Below, in pieces: positions 1-8,166 of a stretch of DNA of 64,000 bases (its first letter is position 1; every line of letters starts with the position of its first letter). Below the pieces are notes generated by a model. The model was not told the DNA's origin, searched no databases, and was given only the letters and a program-made list of their open reading frames with translations. Both the position numbers and the translations under genes were made by a program. The DNA is from Pseudomonadota bacterium (lineage in GTDB: Bacteria > Pseudomonadota > Alphaproteobacteria > Rhizobiales > Xanthobacteraceae): positions 1 through 64,000 of the forward strand of contig JAFAGM010000095.1 in NCBI GenBank assembly GCA_023422775.1. The letters are read 5' to 3'.

Positions 1-1
1 C

Positions 2-1489
2 GCCGGCAAGGTGATCCTGTTTGCCGCGGGCGGGCAGTTGATCGGCGGCGTCGTGCTCGGGCTACTGTTCTTTTTGGGGATCGGGCTGTCGATGGGCGGC
101 GGCAAGTTCGATGCGCTCTATCTTTGCGTTGCCTGCGCGCTGTCGAGCACCGTCATCATCGTCAAGGTGCTGTACGAGAAGCGCGAGCTCGACACGTTGC
201 CCGGCCGCATCACGCTCGGCGTGCTGGTGCTGCAGGACATCTTTGCGATCCTGTTCCTGGCGGTGCAGCCGAGCCTCGATAACCTGCAGATGACCGTGGT
301 CCTGCTCTCGATCGCCCGGGTCGGCGTGCTGGTGGCGACCGCGCTGGTGCTCAGCCGCTATGTGCTGCCGTGGCTGTTCCACCACATCGCGCGCCGGCCG
401 GAACTTGTCCTGCTCGGCGCGCTGGCCTGGTGCTTCCTGATCGGCGAGATCGCCGAGCGGCTGCATTTGTCGCGCGAGATGGGTTCGCTGGTGGCCGGCG
501 TCTCGCTGTCGACATTCCCGTATGCGCTCGACGTCACCGCCAAGGTCACGACGCTGCGCGACTTCTTCATCACGCTGTTCTTTGTCGCGCTGGGCATGAC
601 GATCCCGATTCCCGGCCTGTCGGTGATCGGGCTGGCGCTTATGATCGCGGCGTTCACGGTAGTCAGCCGGGTGGTGACGACCTTCGTACCGCTCTACCTG
701 ATGAAGCAGGGGCTGCGCGCCAGCCTGCTGCCGGCGATCAATCTGGCGCAGATCTCGGAATTTTCGCTGGTCGTGATCCAGACCGGCGTTGTGGCCCATC
801 ATATCAGCACCGAGACGTCGAGTGCGGCGTCGTTCGCCTTCGTGGTTCTGGCGGTGCTGAGCACCTTTGCCATATCGAAGAGCGACCAGCTCACGCGCGC
901 CCTGATCGGCCCCCTGAAGCGCATCGGCTTGCGCGATCTGGATCAGGGCCAGGAGGCTGATGCCGGACACGAGGGCGGGCATGGGGAGGCGCGCCGGGTC
1001 GTCATCCTGGGCTTCTTCCGCGCCGCCAGCGCGCTGCTCAGCGAGATCGAGCGCCGCAGTCCCGCCGTCCTCGACCAGATCACGGTGATCGACTTCAATC
1101 CGACGGTGTTCCGCACCTTGACCGACCGCGGCATGCACGTGGTCTACGGCGACATCAGCAACGTGGATACACTGGTGCATGCCGGCGTCGGCAAGGCCGA
1201 ACTGATCATCCTCAGCATCCCGGACTCGCTGTTGAAGGGCGCCGACAACGAAAAGCTGGTCCGGCATGTCCGCTCGCTCAACCCGACCGCCAAGATCGTG
1301 GCGACCGCGGAGATGCTCGCCAGCGTCGAGGATCTCTACGCGGCCGGCGCCGATTACGTCACGGTGACCCGGCTCAGCGACGCCGACGAACTCTACAAGG
1401 TGATCGGGGCGGCGCAGGCGGGCCTGCTCGAAGAGAAGCGCGCCGAGACCGACGCGCTGCTCAGCGAGCGCCGCGAGGTATTGCCGTAG
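2..1489 (+). CDS. Kef-type cation:proton antiporter (5' end outside window)
   Basis: A monovalent cation/proton antiporter of the CPA2 (KefB/KefC/RosB) type in the inner membrane. The frame is open from the window edge, so about the first hundred residues are missing; the GTG at 11 is internal. The visible part has 8-9 hydrophobic segments with the family signatures ALSSTVI and LQDI in the exchanger domain and AQISEFSLVV near its end. A C-terminal cytoplasmic TrkA-N-like domain begins about 330 residues into the visible part. Its nucleotide-binding glycine loop reads LGFFRAAS instead of the usual G-x-G-x-x-G, while the distal beta strands and the acidic residue after strand 2 (TVIDFNP) are kept. 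Family assignment is sure. Ion specificity, and whether the domain still binds NAD(H), cannot be told. Confidence 0.9.
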   Translation, partial: AGKVILFAAGGQLIGGVVLGLLFFLGIGLSMGGGKFDALYLCVACALSSTVIIVKVLYEKRELDTLPGRITLGVLVLQDIFAILFLAVQPSLDNLQMTVVLLSIARVGVLVATALVLSRYVLPWLFHHIARRPELVLLGALAWCFLIGEIAERLHLSREMGSLVAGVSLSTFPYALDVTAKVTTLRDFFITLFFVALGMTIPIPGLSVIGLALMIAAFTVVSRVVTTFVPLYLMKQGLRASLLPAINLAQISEFSLVVIQTGVVAHHISTETSSAASFAFVVLAVLSTFAISKSDQLTRALIGPLKRIGLRDLDQGQEADAGHEGGHGEARRVVILGFFRAASALLSEIERRSPAVLDQITVIDFNPTVFRTLTDRGMHVVYGDISNVDTLVHAGVGKAELIILSIPDSLLKGADNEKLVRHVRSLNPTAKIVATAEMLASVEDLYAAGADYVTVTRLSDADELYKVIGAAQAGLLEEKRAETDALLSERREVLP

Positions 1490-1650
1490 CTGACAAGGGC
1501 GGCGTCCCGGCGGAATCATTTGTAGCGATGGCAACTGACCTTGAGTTGCTTCTCCGGCAGCTCATCATCATATCCAGGGTCGATGGGGCGGTCGAGCCGC
1601 CGGGCTAATTCCCGCTACCGCTCCCACCAGGCGAAACCGGCCAATGCCAT

Positions 1651-1683
1651 CGGGCGGAAATCGTCAATGATTTTTCCCGCCCG
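1651..1683. other. Imperfect hairpin upstream of ribB
   Basis: The arms CGGGCGG-AAATC and GATTT-TTCCCGCCCG can pair, giving a G+C-rich stem with a short loop in the 247-base gap between the antiporter and ribB. It could be a leader structure or a terminator for the antiporter. It does not match the FMN riboswitch. Apart from this and a small GGCGGTCGAGCCGCC hairpin near 1590, nothing is seen in the gap. Confidence 0.3.
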
Positions 1684-1736
1684 ACCCCGTCGCGGCAAGG
1701 CCGCTCTGCGCTGCGTATTGACGCTGGCGCGGACGA

Positions 1737-2861
1737 TTGAGTCCGGCTAATGCACTTGGTGTACCCAGCGAGATTTTGGAAAAAATGGCCGATACCATCC
1801 AGGAAGTTCTGCAAGCCTTTGCCAACGGCGAACTCGTCGTCGTGACCGACGACGATGACCGGGAAGGCGAGGGCGATCTGATCGTTGCGGCATCGCTCTG
1901 CACGGCGGATAAGATGGCGTTCATCATTCGTCACACCTCGGGCATCGTCTGCGCGCCGATCACCACCGACGATGCGCGCCGGCTGCGGCTCGATCCGATG
2001 GTGGCGCACAACGAGTCCAATCATACCACTGCGTTTACGGTCTCGATCGACTACAAGCCCGATGGCGGCACCGGCATTTCGGCCGACGAGCGCGCCTCCT
2101 GCTGCCGTGCGCTCGCCAATCCCAACGCCGGCGCCAATGATTTTGCCCGGCCGGGCCACATCTTCCCGCTGATCGCCCGCGACGGCGGCGTGCTGCTGCG
2201 CTCGGGCCATACCGAGGCGGCGGTCGATCTGTGCAAGCTCTCGGGGCTGCCGCCGGTCGGCGTCATCAGCGAGCTGATGAATGACGACGGCACCGTCATG
2301 AAGGGCGAGCAGGTCGCGCGCTTCGCCGCCAGCCACAAGCTCAAGCACGTCACGATCGCTGACATGATCGCCTACCGCCAGGCGCGCGAGAAGCTGATCG
2401 AGCGGGTCGCGACCTTTACCACCGACAGCCCGATCGGCCCGCTGCAGGGCTATGCCTATCGTTCGCCGTTCGACGAGATCGCGCACGCCGCCTTCGTCTA
2501 CAACGGCGTGGGCGACGGAAAGAAGGTGCTGACGCGGCTGCACAAGCCCAACATCGTCAAGGATCTCTTCACCGGCCAGGCGCGGATGCAGATCGTGCTC
2601 AACCATTTCGAGAAGGCCGGCCGCGGCGTGCTGGTGTATCTGCGCGACGGTGCGGCCGGAGTTCCCGTCGAGCCGGTCGGCGAACAGAAATCGGCGGAGG
2701 CCGATCGCAACCGGCAATGGCGCGAAGTGGGCGTCGGTGCCCAGATCCTGCGCGATCTCGGCATCACCTCGATCGTCAACCTCACGTCCTCGGTGCACGA
2801 CTACAAGGGATTGTCCGGCTTCGGCATCGAGATCGTCTCCAACGAAAAGCTGGAAGGCTGA
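1737..2861 (+). CDS. ribB: 3,4-dihydroxy-2-butanone-4-phosphate synthase with degenerate GTP cyclohydrolase II domain
   Basis: RibB converts ribulose 5-phosphate to 3,4-dihydroxy-2-butanone 4-phosphate and formate in riboflavin synthesis. The N-terminal half has the acidic metal/substrate loop DDDDREGEGD, RPGHIFPL and GHTEAAVDLC, all diagnostic of an active DHBP synthase. The C-terminal half (from about residue 225) is RibA-like at its end (VGVGAQILRDLG, GLSGFGIEIV). However, the zinc-binding Cys cluster of GTP cyclohydrolase II is absent: the matching stretch reads LHKPNIVKDLFTGQ. That half is therefore predicted not to be a cyclohydrolase. The start used is TTG at 1737; the ATG at 1785 (MADTIQ) is a real alternative, and neither has a strong ribosome-binding site. 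Confidence 0.9.
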   Translation: MSPANALGVPSEILEKMADTIQEVLQAFANGELVVVTDDDDREGEGDLIVAASLCTADKMAFIIRHTSGIVCAPITTDDARRLRLDPMVAHNESNHTTAFTVSIDYKPDGGTGISADERASCCRALANPNAGANDFARPGHIFPLIARDGGVLLRSGHTEAAVDLCKLSGLPPVGVISELMNDDGTVMKGEQVARFAASHKLKHVTIADMIAYRQAREKLIERVATFTTDSPIGPLQGYAYRSPFDEIAHAAFVYNGVGDGKKVLTRLHKPNIVKDLFTGQARMQIVLNHFEKAGRGVLVYLRDGAAGVPVEPVGEQKSAEADRNRQWREVGVGAQILRDLGITSIVNLTSSVHDYKGLSGFGIEIVSNEKLEG

Positions 2862-2866
2862 TGCGT

Positions 2867-2946
2867 CGTCATTCCGGGGCGATGCGCAGCACCGAACCCG
2901 GAATCTCGAGATTCCGGGTTCGCGCTTCGCGTGCCCCGGAATGACG
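2867..2946. repeat. Palindromic repeat, family A, copy 1
   Basis: About 80 bases with outer arms CGTCATTCCGGGGC and GCCCCGGAATGACG around a perfect 28-bp palindrome (2894-2921, centre CTCGAG). It lies just after the ribB stop codon. A second copy is at 19401-19480. As RNA it would form a long cruciform-like hairpin and could end transcription or protect a 3' end. Confidence 0.85.
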
Positions 2947-3030
2947 TTCAGAACATTTGCGCTTCCGCCGATAGCGCACTATTTTGGCCGCCGACAATTT
3001 CATGAGGACTGTGATGCGAAAGGGATATTC

Positions 3031-4245
3031 ATGAGCGTGCGCCCTCAGACCAAGGACAAGCCGACGGCGGCCGGCTTCCAGTGGGACGATCCGTTCCTGC
3101 TCGACGAGCAGCTCACCGAAGACGAGCGCATGATCCGCGACACCGCACGCGCCTATGCGCAGGACAAGCTGCTGCCGCGCGTGATCAAGGCCTATCTGGA
3201 AGAGAAGACCGACCGCGAGATATTCAACGAGATGGGCGAACTCGGCCTGATCGGCGTCACGCTGCCGGAGGAATATGGCTGCGCCAATGCCAGCTACGTC
3301 GCCTATGGCCTCGTGGCGCGGGAGATCGAGCGCGTCGATTCCGGCTATCGCTCGATGAACTCGGTGCAGTCGTCGCTGGTGATGTATCCGATCTACGCCT
3401 ATGGCGACGAGAACCAGCGCAAGAAGTACCTGCCGAAACTCGCCACCGGCGAGTGGGTAGGGTGCTTCGGCCTGACCGAGCCGGATGCCGGTTCCGACCC
3501 CGGCGGCATGAAGACCCGCGCCGAGAAGGTGTCGGACGGCTACCGCATCAGCGGCAGCAAGATGTGGATTTCCAACGCGCCGATCGCCGACGTGTTCGTG
3601 GTCTGGGCGAAGTCCGCCGCGCATGACAACCAGATCCGCGGCTTCGTGCTCGAGAAGGGCATGAAGGGCCTGTCGGCGCCGAAGGTCGGCGGCAAGCTTT
3701 CGCTGCGCGCCTCGGTCACCGGCGAGATCGTGATGGACGGCGTGGTGGTTCCGGAGAGCGCGCTGCTGCCCAACGTGTCCGGCCTCAAGGGTCCGTTCGG
3801 GTGCCTCAACCGCGCCCGCTACGGCATCTCCTGGGGCGCGATGGGCGCCGCCGAGGACTGCATGCATCGCGCGCGCCAGTACACGCTCGACCGCAAGCAG
3901 TTCAACCGGCCGCTGGCGGCAACCCAGCTCGTGCAGAAGAAGCTTGCCGACATGGAAACCGAGATCGCGCTGGGCCTGCAGGCCTCTCTCCGCGTCGGGC
4001 GCCTGATGGACGAGGGCAAGATGGCGCCTGAGATGATCTCGATCGTCAAGCGCAACAATTGCGGCAAGGCGCTCGACATCGCGCGCACCTCGCGCGACAT
4101 GCACGGCGGCAACGGCATCCAGATCGAATACCACGTGATGCGCCACACCGCGAATTTGGAAACCGTGAACACCTATGAAGGCACCCACGACGTCCACGCC
4201 CTGATCCTGGGCCGGGCGATCACGGGCATTCAGGCGTTTTCGTAA
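3031..4245 (+). CDS. gcdH: Glutaryl-CoA dehydrogenase
   Basis: An FAD-dependent acyl-CoA dehydrogenase that oxidises and decarboxylates glutaryl-CoA to crotonyl-CoA in lysine, hydroxylysine, tryptophan and benzoyl-CoA-type degradation. The 404-residue product has the length of the family. It carries the FAD-site signature CFGLTEPDAGSDPGGM, and near the C-terminus NTYEGTHDVHALILGRAITG, which is the glutaryl-CoA dehydrogenase version of the catalytic-glutamate motif (E in YEGT). The frame is open upstream through repeat A, but that part is not protein-like; ATG at 3031 gives the usual N-terminus. It stands alone between two dispersed repeats, so it is probably monocistronic. Confidence 0.95.
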   Translation: MSVRPQTKDKPTAAGFQWDDPFLLDEQLTEDERMIRDTARAYAQDKLLPRVIKAYLEEKTDREIFNEMGELGLIGVTLPEEYGCANASYVAYGLVAREIERVDSGYRSMNSVQSSLVMYPIYAYGDENQRKKYLPKLATGEWVGCFGLTEPDAGSDPGGMKTRAEKVSDGYRISGSKMWISNAPIADVFVVWAKSAAHDNQIRGFVLEKGMKGLSAPKVGGKLSLRASVTGEIVMDGVVVPESALLPNVSGLKGPFGCLNRARYGISWGAMGAAEDCMHRARQYTLDRKQFNRPLAATQLVQKKLADMETEIALGLQASLRVGRLMDEGKMAPEMISIVKRNNCGKALDIARTSRDMHGGNGIQIEYHVMRHTANLETVNTYEGTHDVHALILGRAITGIQAFS

Positions 4246-4284
4246 GCAGGTTGCGAGGAAGCCCGGCCGTGGCCTCATTTTCCG

Positions 4285-4390
4285 CTGTCATCGCCCGCGA
4301 AGGCGGGCGATCCAGTACTCCGGGAAATCTCGTTTCAACTCGAACGTCGGTGATTACTGGATACCCCGCCTTCGCGGGGTATGACGACAG
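4285..4390. repeat. Dispersed inverted repeat, family B, copy 1
   Basis: Arms CTGTCATCGCCCGCGAAGGC...CCAGTA and TACTGGATACCCCGCCTTCGCGGGGTATGAC flank a variable middle. The second copy is at 51453-51559. It sits between gcdH and the MBL hydrolase and covers the first codons of the longest open frame of that gene, which argues against the upstream start. Confidence 0.75.
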
Positions 4391-4425
4391 AGATCGTTGA
4401 CCGGTTCGCCGCTCAGGAACTCCCC

Positions 4426-5352
4426 ATGGCCGACAACGACGACATCCCGTTCAACCGCGATTTTCCGCTTCAGCCCGGTGTCGTCGATGAGGCCCGTCCC
4501 GGCGTGCGGCGGGTTCTCTGCAACAATCCGAGCCCGTTCACCTTCACCGGCACGGTCAGTTACATCGTGGGCAAGGGCAAGGTCGCGATCATCGATCCCG
4601 GTCCGGACGACGAGGCGCACGCGAAGGCGCTGCTGGATGCCGTGCGCGGCGAAACCGTAACGCATATTCTCGTCACCCATACCCATCGCGACCACTCGCC
4701 GAACACGGCACGGATCAAAGCCGCCACCGGCGCGCCTGTCTATGCGGAGGGGCCGCATCGCGCCTCGCGGCCGCGTTTCGAGAGCGAGAAGCACAACCCG
4801 GAATCCGGCGCCGACCGCGACTTCAGGCCCGACATCGAGGTCAAGGACAGTGACGTGATCGAAGGGACGGGCTGGGCGCTCGAGGCGGTGGCGACCCCCG
4901 GCCACACTGCCAACCATCTGGCATTCGCGTGGCCGGAGCGAAAGATCAATTTTGTCGGCGACCACGTGATGGGGTGGTCGACCTCGATCGTCGCCCCGCC
5001 GGACGGCGCGATGACCGACTACATGGCCTCGCTGGCGCGGCTGGAAGCCCGCAGCGAGGATCTGTATTTCTCTGGCCACGGGCCGGAGATCCCGGACGCA
5101 CAGCGCTACGTGCGTTTCCTGACCCGGCATCGCCAGGCCCGCGAGGCCTCGATCCTGCACCGTCTGGCCAAGGGCGAGGCCGATATCCCCACCATGGTAC
5201 GGGCGATCTATATCGGCATCGATCCGCGGCTGACCGGCGCGGCCGGCTATTCCGTGCTGGCCCATCTGGAAGATCTGGTCGCTCGCGGAATCGTCGCGAC
5301 AGAAGGGGATCCGGTGATTGGCGGAAGCTATCGCTTGGCGAATAGGGAGTAG
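4426..5352 (+). CDS. MBL-fold metallo-hydrolase, LACTB2-like
   Basis: A 308-residue metallo-beta-lactamase-fold hydrolase. The binuclear zinc signature is THTHRDHSPN (H-x-H-x-D-H); further ligands are the His in ATPGHTANH, the Asp in FVGDHVMGWS and the His in YFSGHGPEI. The C-terminal 60-70 residues resemble the winged-helix extension of LACTB2-type enzymes. Relatives are RNA endonucleases or thioesterase/glyoxalase II-like enzymes, so the substrate is open. The chosen start ATG (MADNDDIPF) lies just after repeat B; the earlier ATG at 4381 is inside the repeat. Confidence 0.88.
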   Translation: MADNDDIPFNRDFPLQPGVVDEARPGVRRVLCNNPSPFTFTGTVSYIVGKGKVAIIDPGPDDEAHAKALLDAVRGETVTHILVTHTHRDHSPNTARIKAATGAPVYAEGPHRASRPRFESEKHNPESGADRDFRPDIEVKDSDVIEGTGWALEAVATPGHTANHLAFAWPERKINFVGDHVMGWSTSIVAPPDGAMTDYMASLARLEARSEDLYFSGHGPEIPDAQRYVRFLTRHRQAREASILHRLAKGEADIPTMVRAIYIGIDPRLTGAAGYSVLAHLEDLVARGIVATEGDPVIGGSYRLANRE

Positions 5353-5405
5353 CGAATAGGGAAGGCACGCCGCTCGCCTGCCATTCGCTATCCGCTACTC
5401 GTCTT

Positions 5406-6260
5406 CTACTGCTTCTTCACCGTCTTTGCCTGGCCCTTGGCCGGCGTTTGCGGCTTCTTCGGCGCTGCCGATTTGGCGTTGTCGACCGCGGCGTTGATGT
5501 CCTCGATCAGCTTGCTGACGCGGGCAGCATTGCTGCCGAGGTCGCTCTCGAAATAGCGCGAGGAGGAGCGGATATCGACGCGCGATTCCTCGCCGTCCGG
5601 GGTGATGCGGATCGCGACGTCCTCGCGGAAGCCCATGATCGGCGTCCGCGCCACCGCCTCGATGCGGCCGATGCGGCGCGGCGGCTGCGGCGAACGTTCG
5701 TCGATGACGAGCCATTTGCGCTTGGCGATGAGTTGCAGCGTGACCTCATAGGCGCGCTGCGGCGGCACTTCGAGCTCCACGGTTTCGATATCAGGGTAGG
5801 CGAGCCGTTGCTGCTCGGCCGAATAGAGCCCGGCATACACCGCGGAGTTGGTGCCGTCGCCGCTGCGCAGCCGCGCCAGGGCCTCGAAGCGCGGCGGATC
5901 GATCGGATCGGTGGTGATGTCGTAGATCTTCGGCAGATTGCGGTATTGCAGGCCGAGATAGGCAGGGTAGGCGAGGACGATGGCGTTGATCAGGAACGCC
6001 AGCAGTACCCGGCCCATGCCGCGCGACCCGTTCTGCCAGATCGCCGCGAACGCGGCGAGGCCGAGCAGAATGGAAAGAACCGCAAGCGCCAGCGCGCCGA
6101 AGAACGTCGCCAGCGCCGGCTTCACCTCCAGAAAGCCGAAGCGGACGATCAGGGTCGAGACGATCACCGCGACCACCGAGAAGATCGCGAGGTTGCGTGA
6201 CCAGGTGGCCAGGCTGGACACGGGCTCCGACTGGTAGGGAGCGTAAAACCTGCGGGCCAT
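5406..6260 (-). CDS. DUF1499 membrane protein
   Basis: A 284-residue protein with about three N-terminal hydrophobic segments (roughly residues 22-42, 50-75 and 83-105). These are followed by a soluble DUF1499-type domain with the features KIYDITTDP, DPPRF, a conserved YP segment and ending in SRYFESDLGSNAARV. The tail is basic and rich in Lys, Pro and Ala. The function of DUF1499 is not known; such proteins are envelope-located and common in rhizobia. The gene converges on the MBL hydrolase, with 53 bases between stop codons. Confidence 0.85.
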   Translation of the reverse strand: MARRFYAPYQSEPVSSLATWSRNLAIFSVVAVIVSTLIVRFGFLEVKPALATFFGALALAVLSILLGLAAFAAIWQNGSRGMGRVLLAFLINAIVLAYPAYLGLQYRNLPKIYDITTDPIDPPRFEALARLRSGDGTNSAVYAGLYSAEQQRLAYPDIETVELEVPPQRAYEVTLQLIAKRKWLVIDERSPQPPRRIGRIEAVARTPIMGFREDVAIRITPDGEESRVDIRSSSRYFESDLGSNAARVSKLIEDINAAVDNAKSAAPKKPQTPAKGQAKTVKKQ

Positions 6261-6687
6261 CGGTTAAATCTGCCGGGTTGGTGCCTGTCTGGCCGACGAT
6301 CGGGATCGGGTTGCAAACCCAGAGCTTGAGATCACGGCTGCCCGCGAATTTCAAGGTTCGCGGGCGGTCCCGGTCGGACAATGGCAACCTTACCAGTTAA
6401 CCATCCCCGTCAATCGGCGGTTAGTTGTTGATTGACTAAGTCCCACTTTGGTCTACCTGTCGCCCTCAGGTCGTCGCATTCGCCCACGGGACTGTCTGCT
6501 AAAGACATGGGCGAGCGTGGATCGAAAAAAGGGAAGCTGCGGGCGTCCGTAGATGCTGTAAGGTGCTCTCATCAGCCGGTTCCGTTGGCCGGCGGAGCGG
6601 CGTTGCCCCTGGGCTCAGGGGGGTGCGCAGGCATGGTTGGCGTAGGTCCGCGGGGCCTGGTAGAAGGCCCGTAGGGCGAGTGTTGGA
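6261..6687. other. Long gene-free stretch between two divergent genes
   Basis: These 427 bases lie between the divergent DUF1499 gene and the 6688 gene. Seen here are a CCCCTG...CAGGGG hairpin near 6607 and runs of G. No open frame looks like a protein, and the stretch lacks the conserved cores of 4.5S, 6S, tmRNA or RNase P RNA. It may hold two promoters and an untranslated leader or an unrecognised small RNA. Confidence 0.4.
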
Positions 6688-7944
6688 ATGAGTGACCCAA
6701 GGGCAAAGCACGGCGGAATTCTCGGCCCGAACGATCCAGCCTATTACGCACCGCGTGAGTTGAGGGAACGGGCCGCGAGCGGGGAGCCGGATGCGGTGCT
6801 CAAGCAGGCCGCCGAATGGCGTCCGCGGTTGACGACGGAAGACCCGCCGCCGCAGGTGCCGGGCAGGTCCCCTCAACGCCGTGAGAGTTCCGAGATGTTC
6901 ACCAGGGCCGTCGCGCAGGCCTTGCAGGAGCAGATGGAGCCTGCGCTCGTCGAGGCGCCATCCGTGCTTCGTGACGGCGGACGGCGCGCGCTGTTCAGCG
7001 TAGCGCTCAGGTTCTCGCTGGCGGTGGCCGTCGCGGCCGGCATTGCAGCGGTACTCGTAATGGCCATCCCGGCATCGCAACGTCCGGCAAGCGACGCGTC
7101 GTCGCTTTCGGCGATCTGGCAGCAGGTCAAATCGTCAGTGTTTCCGGCGCCGCAGCCCGCGCCGCTCAGGCGCACTGCGACCTTGTCCGCACAGGACGGC
7201 AGCGCGCTCGTCAACGATGCGCTGCCGCTCGGAATTCACGTCGGCTCGCCACCTTCGGCCGCCTTCGTCGCCATCAATGGGCTGCCGGCCGGGGCGCGGC
7301 TGACGTCCGGCAGGCGTGTCGCCAACGAGTGGCGCGTGCCCGCAACGGAAATCTCCGGCGTTTCGGTCATTCCGTCCGACGGCTTCGTCGGTCAGGTGCA
7401 GGTGACGGCCGAATTGCGCGATGGCGACGGCACAGCACTCGTCGCCGGCTCGACGCGCCTGTCCTGGATGGCTCCACGGGCCGCCGCTGTGCCCGCCGCC
7501 CCGCCGCAGGCTGCCGTGCCGCCGGTCGCCCAGCCGCCGGCTGCGGCTCCGCGTGTGGCAGCCGTGCCGCCGGCCGCAAGCCCTGTGGCCCCGCCGCCGG
7601 CTGCCGTCGCACCGCAGGTTGCGCCCCCGGCTGCCGCTGCGCCGCCGCAGGCCGACCCGGTGCGCAACCTGGACCAAAGGGAGGTCCAGGCTTTCGTCAA
7701 ACGCGGGCAGGATTTGCTCGCCAGCGGCGACGTCCTCTCCGCAAGGCTGTTGTTGCAGCGTGGCGCCGAAGCGCGCGACGCCCGCGCCGCGCTGCTGCTC
7801 GGCACCACCTACGATCCGGCGTCGCTCAGGCAACTCGGCGCCGGCGGGCTGGCCGATGTCGCGCAGGCCCGCGGCTGGTACCAGAAGGCGAGAGAATGGG
7901 GCGAGCCCGGCGCTCAACGGCAGCTTGAAGCGCTCGCGCGCTGA
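6688..7944 (+). CDS. Pro/Ala-rich single-pass membrane protein with Sel1-like tail
   Basis: A 418-residue protein without a recognised enzymatic domain. A cytosolic N-terminus (about 100 residues) precedes one membrane span (about residues 108-130, rich in Ala and Val). An external region of ordinary composition then leads to a Pro/Ala/Val linker (about residues 265-325) made of short PPAA-type repeats. The last 85 residues contain helical pairs such as ARLLLQRGAEARDARAALLL and ARGWYQKAREWGEPGA that resemble Sel1/TPR repeats. The layout suggests a periplasmic scaffold tethered to the inner membrane; this is inference. The start ATG follows a weak purine stretch (GTTGGA). Confidence 0.75.
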   Translation: MSDPRAKHGGILGPNDPAYYAPRELRERAASGEPDAVLKQAAEWRPRLTTEDPPPQVPGRSPQRRESSEMFTRAVAQALQEQMEPALVEAPSVLRDGGRRALFSVALRFSLAVAVAAGIAAVLVMAIPASQRPASDASSLSAIWQQVKSSVFPAPQPAPLRRTATLSAQDGSALVNDALPLGIHVGSPPSAAFVAINGLPAGARLTSGRRVANEWRVPATEISGVSVIPSDGFVGQVQVTAELRDGDGTALVAGSTRLSWMAPRAAAVPAAPPQAAVPPVAQPPAAAPRVAAVPPAASPVAPPPAAVAPQVAPPAAAAPPQADPVRNLDQREVQAFVKRGQDLLASGDVLSARLLLQRGAEARDARAALLLGTTYDPASLRQLGAGGLADVAQARGWYQKAREWGEPGAQRQLEALAR

Positions 7945-8003
7945 TTTCGGCCGCAAGTCCTTCGAATAGCGGAAGGCGAACCGGGCGGACTTGAAGTCCT
8001 CTC

Positions 8004-8134
8004 TTCGTCATGGCCGGGCATAGCCGTCCGGAAGGGACGGCGTCGCTATCGCCCGCCTATGCCCGGCCATCCACGTCTCTTTCGCCCGTTGCTGCAAGGA
8101 CGTGGATGCCCGGCACGAGGCCGGGCATGACGAG
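8004..8134. repeat. Dispersed inverted repeat, family D
   Basis: Arms TCGTCATGGCCGGGCAT and ATGCCCGGC...GGCCGGGCATGACGA enclose further internal pairings (CCACGTC...GACGTGG). It fills the gap between two convergent genes and could serve as a two-way terminator. Confidence 0.7.
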
Positions 8135-8166
8135 CGATTTTACCAACTGCTTTTGAGATCAGCTTC

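Noticed and set aside
1541..1736. FMN riboswitch before ribB
   Set aside because: The conserved junction sequences of the RFN element are not present. Only ATTCCCGCTACCG looks faintly similar, and the surrounding pairing does not fit.
62..4278. Long minus-strand open frames opposite the antiporter, ribB and gcdH genes (62-1534, 1605-2798, 2869-4278)
   Set aside because: They mirror G+C-rich coding strands. Their translations are rich in Arg, His, Gln and Asp without motifs, while the plus strand holds recognisable proteins over the whole length.
4381..4425. Earlier ATG for the MBL hydrolase
   Set aside because: The ATG at 4381 is part of dispersed repeat B. Conservation of the protein begins after the Met at 4426.
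6480..6700. Structural RNA (4.5S, 6S, RNase P or tmRNA) in the gap before the 6688 gene
   Set aside because: Hairpins are present, but none of the invariant cores of these RNAs could be found.
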